This document shows, one piece after another, positions 1 through 7,600 of a DNA stretch of 64,000 bases. Numbering within the stretch: the first letter of the stretch is position 1; each line of letters starts with the position of its first letter. The notes below the pieces were generated by a model that was given only the letters and a program-made list of their open reading frames with translations, was not told where the DNA came from and ran no database searches. The DNA is from Saccharothrix luteola (GTDB lineage: Bacteria; Actinomycetota; Actinomycetes; Mycobacteriales; Pseudonocardiaceae): positions 179,409-243,408 of the forward strand of contig NZ_JAJHUO010000008.1 of NCBI RefSeq assembly GCF_020859565.1, written 5' to 3'. Made by a program: the position numbers and the translations under genes.

Positions 1-737
1 GCCAGCCAGCGGATCGCCTGGTGGTCGGTCGGGATCGGGGTGCCCGAGGTCAGGGTGGCCGTGTAGGCGCGCAGGATCAGGTCGGAGCGCAGGGGGACGT
101 CGGGCCCCACCTGGTCGCCCGGGGTGACGGTCACGCCCAGTTCCTCCGAGCACTCGCGGATCACGGCGGCGTGGTCGGTCTCGTCCGGCTCCACGCGTCC
201 GCCCGGCAGTTCCCACTTGCCGGCCGCCTCGGGCGGGTAGCTGCGTTGCTGGGCCAGGAGCAGGCCGTCACGGATGATCGCCGCACCTACTACTACGCGC
301 GCGCTCAGCAGGTCGATGCTGCGGGCGGCCACGGCGGCGGCACGGGCTTCGAGGACTTTCAGGGCCAGGCCGCGGCCCACCAGGACGTCCGCCAGCCGCC
401 CGAACGGGCCGCCGGGCGTGGACCACTCGACGGAATCGACCACCATCGTGCCCCCACCGGTGTGCAGCAGGTCCGTGACCAGCGTGAACCGCGGCAACGG
501 CCCACCGACCAGCTCCGCCGACACGCCCGTGGTGTCGGCCCGCGTCACGACCAGCGTCCCGTTCACCGGCCCCACGGACCCGGCCAGCGAAGCACCCACG
601 AACAGCACCGGCGCGCCACCCGTGATCCGCACGCCCAGCCCTCGCACGGCACGCGCCAGCAGTCGCGCGTCCAGCAACGCGGCGGCGACGGTCCGCAACG
701 GCGCGTCGACCAGGGTGGTGGTTCTCAGCTCGGGCAC
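1..737 (-). CDS. SRPBCC-Nudix hydrolase fusion protein (3' end outside window)
   Basis: About 245 residues are visible from a GTG at 737, with an AGGA motif about 9 nt upstream. The first ~150 residues look like an SRPBCC/START-type fold. Residues ~160-245 are a Nudix domain: the Nudix box begins at GGRVEPDE (about residue 180) and continues through the REC-SEELG motif, which carries the metal-binding glutamates. Nudix proteins hydrolyse nucleoside diphosphates linked to another moiety, often damaged nucleotides. It lies 25 bp downstream of the histidine kinase on the same strand, so co-transcription is likely. The substrate cannot be predicted. The domain fusion is inferred from one uninterrupted frame. 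Confidence 0.8.
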   Translation of the reverse strand, partial: MPELRTTTLVDAPLRTVAAALLDARLLARAVRGLGVRITGGAPVLFVGASLAGSVGPVNGTLVVTRADTTGVSAELVGGPLPRFTLVTDLLHTGGGTMVVDSVEWSTPGGPFGRLADVLVGRGLALKVLEARAAAVAARSIDLLSARVVVGAAIIRDGLLLAQQRSYPPEAAGKWELPGGRVEPDETDHAAVIRECSEELGVTVTPGDQVGPDVPLRSDLILRAYTATLTSGTPIPTDHQAIRWL

Positions 738-762
738 GGTCGCCGATCCTGCCACCCCGACG

Positions 763-2049
763 TCACCGGTACAGCGGCCAGCGCACCTCCAGCCGGGCGC
801 CGCCCTCCGGCGACTCGCCGGCCCGGATCGTCCCGCGCCTCCGCCGCACCAGGTGCGCCACGAGCGCCAGCCCCAGCCCGAACCCGCCGGTGGCCCGTCC
901 GCGGTCCGATTCGACCCGGTAGAAGCGGTCGAACACCTTGTCCCGGTGCTCCTCGGGGATGCCGTGCCCGTCGTCGTCCACCAGCAACCGCACCTCGCGC
1001 ACGGCCGGCAGCACGGAGATCCGGATGAACGTCCGGGCGTACCGGGCGGCGTTGCGCAGCAGGTTGTCCAGCACCAGCTCGACCTCCGTGCCCGCGGCGG
1101 AGATCAGGCACGCGCTCATCGGCGCGGCCAGCTGCACGAGCAGCTCCGTCTCCCCCAGCCGGTCGACGGCGGCCTGCGCCTGAAGCACCACGTCGACGGG
1201 CTCGGCGCGGGGCAGCTCGCCGGTGTCCGCGCGCGCGAGGATCAGCAACGCGTCCACCAGCGCGGACAGCCGTTCGGACTCCTCGACGACCGATTCGAGC
1301 ACCTCGATGGAGAAGTCCGGGTCGGGGTGCGCCACCGCGACCTCGGCCTGCGCCCGCACGGACGTCACGGGCGACCGCAGCTCGTGCGCGGCGTCGCCGG
1401 TGAACCGGCGCAGCCGTTCGGTTGCCTCGTCGCGACGCGCCAGCAGGGCGTTCAACGCCTCGGCGAGCGCTTGCAGCTCGTCCCGCGCGGCCGGCACGGG
1501 CAGTCGTTGGCCGCGCGGCAGCTCCGCCGCGGCCACCCGCATCCGCTCCACGGGCCGCAACGACGACCGCACGGCCAGCCAGGTCGCGATCCCGACCAGG
1601 CCCGCGACCAGCACCGCGGCCACCGCGAGCCACCGCGTGCCCAGCTGGTTCGCCTCGCGGTAGCCGACCAGCGTGTCACCGGCGACGTGCAGCCGGGGCG
1701 TGCCGTCCGGGGCGAACTCCACCCGGCCGATCCACCGGTGCGCGCTGGGGCCGTCGATCCGCAGCACGGGTTCGCCCGCCTTGAGCGCGCGAACCTCCGC
1801 CGCGGTCAGGTCGGGTTTCGGCCCGCCGTCCAGCGGGTTGCCGGCGGTGTCGAGCACGCGCACGTTCTCCGCCTTGGCCAGTTCCCGGTCCACCGCGTTG
1901 ACCTGCACGTACCCGATGAGCTGAGGCGCCAGGAGGGTGAACGCGAGCAGGCACAGCAGGGCCACGCCGGTCGCCACGACGGTGATGCGGAACCTCAGCG
2001 TCCGCCGCAGCCACCACCGGCGCGGCGGCCACCACCGGCGCAGGTTCAC
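763..2049 (-). CDS. Two-component sensor histidine kinase
   Basis: A 428-residue membrane kinase. A basic N-terminus is followed by TM1 (~18-40), an extracytoplasmic sensor of ~75 residues, TM2 (~120-142), a HAMP-like linker and the H-box AAHELRSPV containing the phospho-accepting His. The ATPase domain shows the N-box (LVLDNLLRNA) and the G-boxes DDDGHGIP and GFGLGLALV. The start is the GTG at 2049, because it overlaps the regulator's TGA as GTGA. The same frame stays open far upstream, but that part is antisense-like shadow inside the regulator gene. It pairs with the OmpR-type regulator. The signal is unknown; the divergent LolA-like/ABC operon suggests envelope stress or an antimicrobial compound (inference). 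Confidence 0.95.
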   Translation of the reverse strand: MNLRRWWPPRRWWLRRTLRFRITVVATGVALLCLLAFTLLAPQLIGYVQVNAVDRELAKAENVRVLDTAGNPLDGGPKPDLTAAEVRALKAGEPVLRIDGPSAHRWIGRVEFAPDGTPRLHVAGDTLVGYREANQLGTRWLAVAAVLVAGLVGIATWLAVRSSLRPVERMRVAAAELPRGQRLPVPAARDELQALAEALNALLARRDEATERLRRFTGDAAHELRSPVTSVRAQAEVAVAHPDPDFSIEVLESVVEESERLSALVDALLILARADTGELPRAEPVDVVLQAQAAVDRLGETELLVQLAAPMSACLISAAGTEVELVLDNLLRNAARYARTFIRISVLPAVREVRLLVDDDGHGIPEEHRDKVFDRFYRVESDRGRATGGFGLGLALVAHLVRRRRGTIRAGESPEGGARLEVRWPLYR

Positions 2050-2780
2050 CTGCGCCTGGTCCCCGCCGCACCCAGCGCCGCGTCGAGGTCGGGCGTGGAC
2101 GCCAGGTAGCCGTGGCCGCGCACGGTGCGCACGACCTCGCCCGCGCCCATGGCGTCGAGCTTGCGCCGCAGGTAGCCGACGTACACCTCGACCGCGTTGC
2201 GGGTGGCCGCCTGCTCGTCGCCCCACACCGTGCGCAGGAGCTCGTCCTTGGTCACGACGGATCCGGCGCGGCTGGCCAGCACGTCGAGCACGGCGTACTC
2301 GCGCGGCGACAGCGACACCGGCTCGCCGGCCCAGCTCACCTCGCGCATGGCGCGGTCCACCACCAGCTCGCCCAGCTTGAGCCTGCGCCGCGCCAGGTCG
2401 GCGGAGTTGCGCCGCAGCAACGCCCGGACCTGCGCCACCAGGACCACGAACGAGAACGGTTTCACCAGGTAGCCGTCCGCGCCGAGGTCGAGGCCGTCGG
2501 CCTGGTCGACCTCGCCGTCCTTGGCCGACACCATCAGCACGGGCGTGCGCACCCCCTCGGCGCGCATCCGCTGCAACACCCGGTAGCCGGACAGGCCGGG
2601 CAGCATGATGTCCAGCAGCACCACGTCGAACGCGCCGGTCAACGCCACGCGCAGGGCGTTGGGGCCGTCGGCGGCGGTGACCACCTCCATGCCCTCCGCC
2701 GAGAGGCCGCGTTCCAACGCGCGCCGTACGCCGATCTCGTCGTCCACAACCAGCACCCGTGGTCTCACGTCCCACAGCAT
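2046..2780 (-). CDS. OmpR/PhoB-family response regulator
   Basis: The N-terminal receiver domain begins RPRVLVVDDE, with the phospho-acceptor Asp in VVLLDIMLPG. The C-terminal ~95 residues are a winged-helix Trans_reg_C domain (SPREYAVLDVL ... VYVGYLRRKL). Possible starts are TTG 2798, ATG 2780 and GTG 2768. ATG 2780 is used here; GTG 2768 gives the most family-like N-terminus and has a GGGA 5 nt upstream. It is translationally coupled to the kinase by a 4-bp overlap. Direct TCTCAG repeats lie immediately upstream and suggest autoregulation. Confidence 0.94.
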   Translation of the reverse strand: MLWDVRPRVLVVDDEIGVRRALERGLSAEGMEVVTAADGPNALRVALTGAFDVVLLDIMLPGLSGYRVLQRMRAEGVRTPVLMVSAKDGEVDQADGLDLGADGYLVKPFSFVVLVAQVRALLRRNSADLARRRLKLGELVVDRAMREVSWAGEPVSLSPREYAVLDVLASRAGSVVTKDELLRTVWGDEQAATRNAVEVYVGYLRRKLDAMGAGEVVRTVRGHGYLASTPDLDAALGAAGTRRR

Positions 2781-2810
2781 GCCCCGTGAGGAGGACAATC
2801 GGCGCGGGAG

Positions 2811-2857
2811 TCTCAGGTCGCTCTCAGCGTCCGGGCCGCTCTCAGCTCGATCTCAGG
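2811..2857. promoter_or_regulatory. Putative response-regulator binding sites (TCTCAG direct repeats)
   Basis: TCTCAG occurs at 2811, 2822, 2840 and 2851, i.e. two pairs with exact 11-bp spacing separated by 18 bp. OmpR/PhoB-family dimers bind direct repeats with 11-bp periodicity. The sites lie in the divergent promoter region between the regulator/kinase pair and the LolA-like/ABC operon, so one array could control both. This is inferred from geometry only. Confidence 0.5.
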
Positions 2858-2919
2858 GCTCGCGGAGGAGTGTCTGGGTTGTCGGGTCGCAAGGGGCTGC
2901 CCGGTAGGAGGAGGGACAC

Positions 2920-4059
2920 ATGAACCGGAGAAGGGTGACCGTCGTGGCGGCGGCGGCAGGCGTGGTCGCCGGTGCGACCGGGCTCGGGCTCCTCGCGATG
3001 CCCGCCGGCGCCGGTCCCGCACCGGTGCTGCCGGACGTGAGCGCCGAGGCTCTGGTGGAGTCCGTGCTGAACGCCGAGCCGGCCGCGTTCGGCGGCACGG
3101 TGGACGTGGACAACGACTTGGGCATCCCGGCGATCGCCGGCGTGCCGCAGGCGTCGGACGGCGCCAGCAACCTGCGCGTCTGGACCGACGGCCAGGGCAA
3201 GCTCCGGGTGCAGCTGCCCGGCGGCGACTCCGAGCGCACGTTCGTCGACGACGGCCAGACCGCGTGGCTGTGGGACTCCGCCGAGCAGACCGTGAAGAAG
3301 ATGCCGCACGGCGCGTTCGAGCAGCACAAGCCGGAGCTCGGCGGCGAGCAGCAGGCCGTGCCGACGGACCCGGTGACGCTGTCGCGCCAGGTGGTGGCGG
3401 CGATCCAGGAGTACAGCGACGTCACCGTCGACGGCACCGCCCGCGTGGCGAACCGGCCGGTGTACGAGCTGGTGCTGACGCCGAAGCCGACCGAGAAGAC
3501 GGTGCTGCGCGAGGTGCGCGTCGCGGTCGACTCGGAGCTGCGGGTGCCGCTGCGGGTGGCCGTGCTGACCAACGGCACGGACGCGCCGGCCATGCAGGTC
3601 GGGTTCTCCGAGCTGAACGTCGGCCCGCAGGACGCGTCGCTGTTCGCGTTCACGCCGCCCGCCGGCGCGAAGGTGACCGAGCCCGAGGTCGACGAGCCGT
3701 CGGCCGAGGACAAGGCCGCCGCCGAGCAGGCGTTCACCGAGGCGAACCCGCAGGTCATCGGCGAGGGCTGGGACGTCGTGCTGGCCGCCCGCGTACCGGA
3801 CGACGCCCTGACCGGGCTCGCGGACGCGCAGCGGGAGCAGGGTCAGCGCGAGGGCCGTTGGCAGGAGCGCGGCGAGGGCGGTGACGTCGACGTGCAGGGG
3901 CTGATCAAGCAGCTGGGCAAGCAGGTCAGCGGCGACTGGGGCTCGGGCACGCTCATCACCACGCGGGTCGGTGGCGTGCTGATCGCCGACGACGGCCGGG
4001 TGGCCGCGGGCGCGGTGCCGGAGCAGGTGCTCGTGGACGCGATCGGCCAGGTCAAGTGA
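2920..4059 (+). CDS. LolA/RseB-like exported protein (DUF2092-type fold)
   Basis: A 379-residue protein with an N-terminal RRR and a hydrophobic segment (residues ~7-27) forming a signal peptide or anchor. A LolA/RseB-type beta-sheet domain follows (GKLRVQLPG, TAWLWDSAEQTVKKM, and YELVLTPK followed by VRVAVD about 11 residues later). The family binds lipids or monitors envelope status outside the membrane. An RBS (GGAGGAGG) lies upstream of the ATG. The TGA overlaps the GTG of the ABC ATPase by 4 bp, so the three genes form one operon divergent from the two-component pair. The exact partner is unknown; it may present substrate to the transporter or act as sensor input (inference). Confidence 0.8.
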   Translation: MNRRRVTVVAAAAGVVAGATGLGLLAMPAGAGPAPVLPDVSAEALVESVLNAEPAAFGGTVDVDNDLGIPAIAGVPQASDGASNLRVWTDGQGKLRVQLPGGDSERTFVDDGQTAWLWDSAEQTVKKMPHGAFEQHKPELGGEQQAVPTDPVTLSRQVVAAIQEYSDVTVDGTARVANRPVYELVLTPKPTEKTVLREVRVAVDSELRVPLRVAVLTNGTDAPAMQVGFSELNVGPQDASLFAFTPPAGAKVTEPEVDEPSAEDKAAAEQAFTEANPQVIGEGWDVVLAARVPDDALTGLADAQREQGQREGRWQERGEGGDVDVQGLIKQLGKQVSGDWGSGTLITTRVGGVLIADDGRVAAGAVPEQVLVDAIGQVK

Positions 4060-5081
4060 CCTCCTCGACCAGCGCGCGGGTGGAGTCGGCGTCCCTTTCC
4101 GGGACCGCCGGCTCCACCCCGGTCTTCGCGGCCCGGACGCGGGGACTGCGCAAGGTGTACGGGCGGACGGTCGCGGTGGACCGGGTGGACCTGGACGTGC
4201 CGCGGGGGGCGGTGCTCGGGATGCTCGGCCCCAACGGGTCGGGCAAGACCACCACGATCCGCATGCTGCTGGGGCTCGTGCGGCCGACCGAGGGTGAGGT
4301 CGAGCTGCTCGGCAAGGCGTTGCCCGACGGCGTCGCGGAGGCGTTGCCGCACGTGGGCGCGCTGGTCGAGGGTCCGGGCTTCCACCCGTTCCTGTCGGGG
4401 CGGGAGAACCTGCGGCGGGCGGCGGCCTTCGAGCCGCTGCTCGCCTCGGGCGACATCAGGCAGGCCGTCGAGGACGCGTTGGAGCGGGTCGGCCTCGCCG
4501 CGGCCGCGCACCGGCGCTACCGGGGGTACTCGCTGGGCATGAAGCAGCGGCTGGGGCTGGCCTCGGCGCTGCTGGTGCGGCGGAAGCTGATCGTGCTGGA
4601 CGAGCCGACCAACGGCCTCGACCCGGCCGGCACGCGCGAGGTGCGCAAGGTGATCGCGGACCTGCACGAGGCGGGCAGCACGGTCGTCGTGTCCTCGCAC
4701 CTGCTCAGCGAGATCGAGGCGACGTGCACGCACGTGGCCGTGCTGCACCGGGGAACCGTGGTGGCGCAAGGGGAACTGGCCGAGTTGCTGCACGCGGACA
4801 GCAGTTCGCTGCTGGTCGTCACGCCGGACGTGGACGACGCGCTGAACGCGTTGCGCGCCGGTCGGATCTCGGCGCGCCCGATCGAGGGGGGCGTGCGGGT
4901 CGAGCTGATCGGCACGACCGCGCCCGTGGTGGTGCGGGCGCTGGTGAACGCGGGGGTCGAGGTGCACGAGGCGCGTCGTCACCGCACCGGTCTGGAAGAT
5001 CTGTTCGCCCGGCTCACCGAGGCCGAGGAGTCCGAGCACAACCTGTCCGCCGTGGACACGATCGAGGAGGGGGCCCGATGA
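4056..5081 (+). CDS. ABC transporter ATP-binding protein
   Basis: A 341-residue ABC-2-type ATPase of the BcrA/DrrA/CcmA group. It has Walker A GPNGSGKTTT, signature YSLGMKQRLGLA (the variant LGMKQR typical of this group), Walker B LIVLDEPTNGLDP and an H-loop in VVVSSHLLSE. The ~110-residue C-terminal extension is common in drug and peptide resistance transporters. GTG start overlaps the preceding stop; stop overlaps the permease start. Probable export of an antimicrobial or lipid-active compound. Confidence 0.94.
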   Translation: MTSSTSARVESASLSGTAGSTPVFAARTRGLRKVYGRTVAVDRVDLDVPRGAVLGMLGPNGSGKTTTIRMLLGLVRPTEGEVELLGKALPDGVAEALPHVGALVEGPGFHPFLSGRENLRRAAAFEPLLASGDIRQAVEDALERVGLAAAAHRRYRGYSLGMKQRLGLASALLVRRKLIVLDEPTNGLDPAGTREVRKVIADLHEAGSTVVVSSHLLSEIEATCTHVAVLHRGTVVAQGELAELLHADSSSLLVVTPDVDDALNALRAGRISARPIEGGVRVELIGTTAPVVVRALVNAGVEVHEARRHRTGLEDLFARLTEAEESEHNLSAVDTIEEGAR

Positions 5082-5911
5082 GCGCGCTGGTCGCCACGCG
5101 CGCTCCGCTGGGCAGGCAACTGCGCTCGGAGCTGCGCTGGATCGTGCGCCGGCCGCGGACGGTGATCGGGCTGGCGTCGCTGTGCCTGGTGCCGATCCTG
5201 GCCGGGATCGGGCTGTGGTTCGCGGTGGACGGCGACGGTGCGGCGGGACCCGGTCTGGCCGCCATCATCGCGGGCAACGGGCTCGTGCTGCCGGTGTTCA
5301 CGCTGTTCCTGGCATTGCCGCTGCTCTTGCCGCTGGTCGGGGCGATCTGGGCGGCGGACGGGCTGGCCGGTGAGGCGCAGCACGGCACGTTGCGCGGGCT
5401 GATGATCTCGCCGGTCGGTCGGCTGCGGCTGCTGGGGATCAAGGCGTTCGGCGTGGCCACGATGACCTTGTTCGCGGTGACGTTGATCGCGTTCGTCGGC
5501 ACGATCACCGGTGTGGTGCTGTTCGGTGGCCAGGGGATGCTCACGCTGTCGGGGTCCACGCTGTCGTTCGGCGCGGCGCTCGGGCGGATCGTGCTGACGA
5601 TCCTGCTGGTCACCGTGCAGGTGTGGGGTGTGGCGGCGATCGCGATGGCGATCTCGGCGTGCACCGAGCACCCGTTGGTGGTGATGGCGGCGACGATGGC
5701 CGGTGTGATCGTGTTCGCGGTGCTGGGCGTGTTCAGCGCGTTGGACTGGCTGCACCCGTACCTCCTCACGTCCGCGTGGGAGGGCTTGATCGACGTGATG
5801 CGCGACCCGTTGCCGACCGAGGGGTTGTGGCGCAGCACGGCGTTGGCGGGGTGCTACATCCTGATCGGGATGTCGTTGGCGGCAATGCGGTTGGCTACCA
5901 AGGACAACTAG
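5078..5911 (+). CDS. ABC-2 type transporter permease
   Basis: A 277-residue integral membrane protein with about six hydrophobic segments after a short cationic N-terminus (RSELRWIVRRPRT). The layout matches ABC-2 family permeases. The ATG overlaps the ATPase stop (ATGA), so the ATPase and permease are made as a pair. Together with the LolA-like protein this forms a three-gene envelope operon facing the two-component system. Confidence 0.9.
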   Translation: MSALVATRAPLGRQLRSELRWIVRRPRTVIGLASLCLVPILAGIGLWFAVDGDGAAGPGLAAIIAGNGLVLPVFTLFLALPLLLPLVGAIWAADGLAGEAQHGTLRGLMISPVGRLRLLGIKAFGVATMTLFAVTLIAFVGTITGVVLFGGQGMLTLSGSTLSFGAALGRIVLTILLVTVQVWGVAAIAMAISACTEHPLVVMAATMAGVIVFAVLGVFSALDWLHPYLLTSAWEGLIDVMRDPLPTEGLWRSTALAGCYILIGMSLAAMRLATKDN

Positions 5912-5926
5912 CCGAGGATCGGCGGC

Positions 5927-6457
5927 ATGGACGTGGTGTCGTTGGAGACCCGGCGGTTGGTGCTGCGCGAGGTCGTGGAGTCCGATGTGGACGCGGTGGC
6001 GTGGTTGCTCGGCGAGCCGCGGGTGATGCGGTACATCGAGGACGGCAAGCCGGTGTCGCGGGCGGACGTGGAGCGGGTCGTGCTGCCGAAGGTGATGGGT
6101 GGGGGGTGGTGGGCGGCCCGTCTCAAGGGGGCGGGCGCGTCGGGGGCGGGCGCGTTTGTCGGGTGGTTCGAGTTGAGTGAGGTGGGCGGTGGTGTGGCCG
6201 AGTTGGGGTATCGGCTGCACCCCGACTTCTGGGGGTGTGGTTATGCGACGGAGGGGGCTGCCGCGCTGGTGGAGCACGGGCGGGCGGTGGGGTTGAGGCG
6301 GATCGTGGCGTACGCGATGGCGGTAAACGCCGGGTCGCGGCGGGTGTTGGAGAAGGTCGGGCTCCAGTACGTGCGGACGTTCCACGAGGAGTGGCCGGAT
6401 TACATCGAGGGTGCTGAGCACGGGGATGTGGAGTACGCGCTCGACCTGGGTCACTGA
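5927..6457 (+). CDS. GNAT-family N-acetyltransferase (RimJ/RimL-like)
   Basis: 176 residues beginning with the usual RimJ/L pattern ETRRLVLREV. Later motifs are ELGYRLHPDFWGCGYATEG (motif A, acetyl-CoA pyrophosphate loop) and AYAMAVNAGSRRVLEKVGL (motif B). Acetyl-CoA-dependent acetylation of a protein N-terminus or small amine is expected; the substrate is unknown. It starts 15 bp after the ABC permease and may be read through from that operon. Confidence 0.9.
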   Translation: MDVVSLETRRLVLREVVESDVDAVAWLLGEPRVMRYIEDGKPVSRADVERVVLPKVMGGGWWAARLKGAGASGAGAFVGWFELSEVGGGVAELGYRLHPDFWGCGYATEGAAALVEHGRAVGLRRIVAYAMAVNAGSRRVLEKVGLQYVRTFHEEWPDYIEGAEHGDVEYALDLGH

Positions 6458-6582
6458 CGGTGGTGGTGACGGCGGGAAGCGTCAAGATCAAAAGAGTCCT
6501 CGCCGGACGGGCAGATCAGCAGGATGACGGCCGGTGGGTGGGGATGTGCCGGGTCCGTTGTCGGTCCGGGTTTCGTGTCAGA

Positions 6583-6607
6583 GCGCCCTTGGCCCGCCTC
6601 AGGGCGC
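6583..6607. terminator. Hairpin between convergent genes
   Basis: The arms GCGCCCT and AGGGCGC form a 7-bp perfect stem with an 11-nt loop, between the convergent GNAT gene and thiamine transporter operon. There is no clear U-tract, so this is a possible bidirectional terminator only. Confidence 0.4.
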
Positions 6608-6628
6608 AGGTCGCGTTCACCTGACAAG

Positions 6629-7600
6629 TCAGTCGATGATGGCGATGCCGTCGTGGTCCACGGTCAGCGTGACGCGGTCGCCCGGGGACGGTGGGGTGGC
6701 GACTGGGGCGACTGCCTCGAAGTCCTCGCCCGCCAGCCGCACGAGCAGCCGCACGTGGTCGCGGCGGTGGACGCGTTCCAGGACTTCCGCCTCGATGGTG
6801 CCGGAGGGGTCGACGCGAAGTGCCGTCGCACGCAGGCCGACCCTCGCACGCACGCCCAGGAGGTGTTCGGCGGCGGAGGGGTGCAGGATCTTGCCGCAGC
6901 CCAGGAAGCGGGCGGTTTCGACGTCGGTCGGGTGTTGCCACACCGTGGACGGTTCGCCGACCTGCACGATCCGGCCCGCCCGCATCACGGCCACGCGGTC
7001 GGCCAGGGTGAACGCCTCGTCGTGGTCGTGGGTCACCACCAGCGCCGTCGCGCCCGTGTCGCGCAGCAGCCGCGCCAGGTCCACCGCCAGCTGCTCCCGC
7101 AACGCCCGGTCGAGGGCGGAGAGCGGTTCGTCGAGCAGGAGCAGTTTGGGGCGCGGTGCGAGGGCGCGGGCCAGGGCCACGCGTTGCTGCTCACCGCCGG
7201 AGAGCTCGGTGACGCGGCGGTCGGCGTAGCCCGCCAAGCCGACCAGGTCCAGGAGTGAGGCCACCCGCTTCTCGCGCGCCTCCCGCTCCACCCGGCGCAT
7301 CCGCAGCCCGAACGCCACGTTGCCCGCCACGTCGCGGTGCGGGAACAGCTGACCGTCCTGGAACACCAACCCGAAACCCCGCCGGTGCACGGGGGTGCCG
7401 GCCAGGTCGACGCCGTCCCACGACACGACGCCCGCGGCAGGCGGTTCCAGCCCGGCCACGGCGCGCAGCAACGTCGACTTGCCGCACCCGGACGGTCCGA
7501 GCAGCGCCACCACCTCGCCGTCCGCGATGGACAGGTCCACATCGGACACCGCGGTCACCGGACCGTAGGCCACGCTCACCCCGTCGACCCGCAACGACAT
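6629..7600 (-). CDS. thiQ: Thiamine ABC importer, ATP-binding protein
   Basis: 323 residues. It has Walker A GPSGCGKSTLL, signature LSGGEQQRVALARAL, Walker B LLLLDEPLSALD and the switch His in VVTHDHDEA, followed by a C-terminal TOBE-like regulatory domain. It is longer than E. coli ThiQ and resembles PotA/FbpC-type ATPases. The start is ATG 7600, overlapping the permease TGA by one base; upstream in-frame codons are shadow of the permease. It is the third gene of the TPP-riboswitch operon, so the substrate is assigned from context as thiamine or a phosphate or precursor of it. Confidence 0.9.
   Translation of the reverse strand: MSLRVDGVSVAYGPVTAVSDVDLSIADGEVVALLGPSGCGKSTLLRAVAGLEPPAAGVVSWDGVDLAGTPVHRRGFGLVFQDGQLFPHRDVAGNVAFGLRMRRVEREAREKRVASLLDLVGLAGYADRRVTELSGGEQQRVALARALAPRPKLLLLDEPLSALDRALREQLAVDLARLLRDTGATALVVTHDHDEAFTLADRVAVMRAGRIVQVGEPSTVWQHPTDVETARFLGCGKILHPSAAEHLLGVRARVGLRATALRVDPSGTIEAEVLERVHRRDHVRLLVRLAGEDFEAVAPVATPPSPGDRVTLTVDHDGIAIID

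Noticed and set aside
2050..2775. N-terminal extension of the histidine kinase (in-frame to 2775)
   Set aside because: It runs antisense-like through another frame of the response-regulator gene with Arg/Gly/Ala-rich composition; the GTGA overlap at 2046-2049 gives a normal kinase start.
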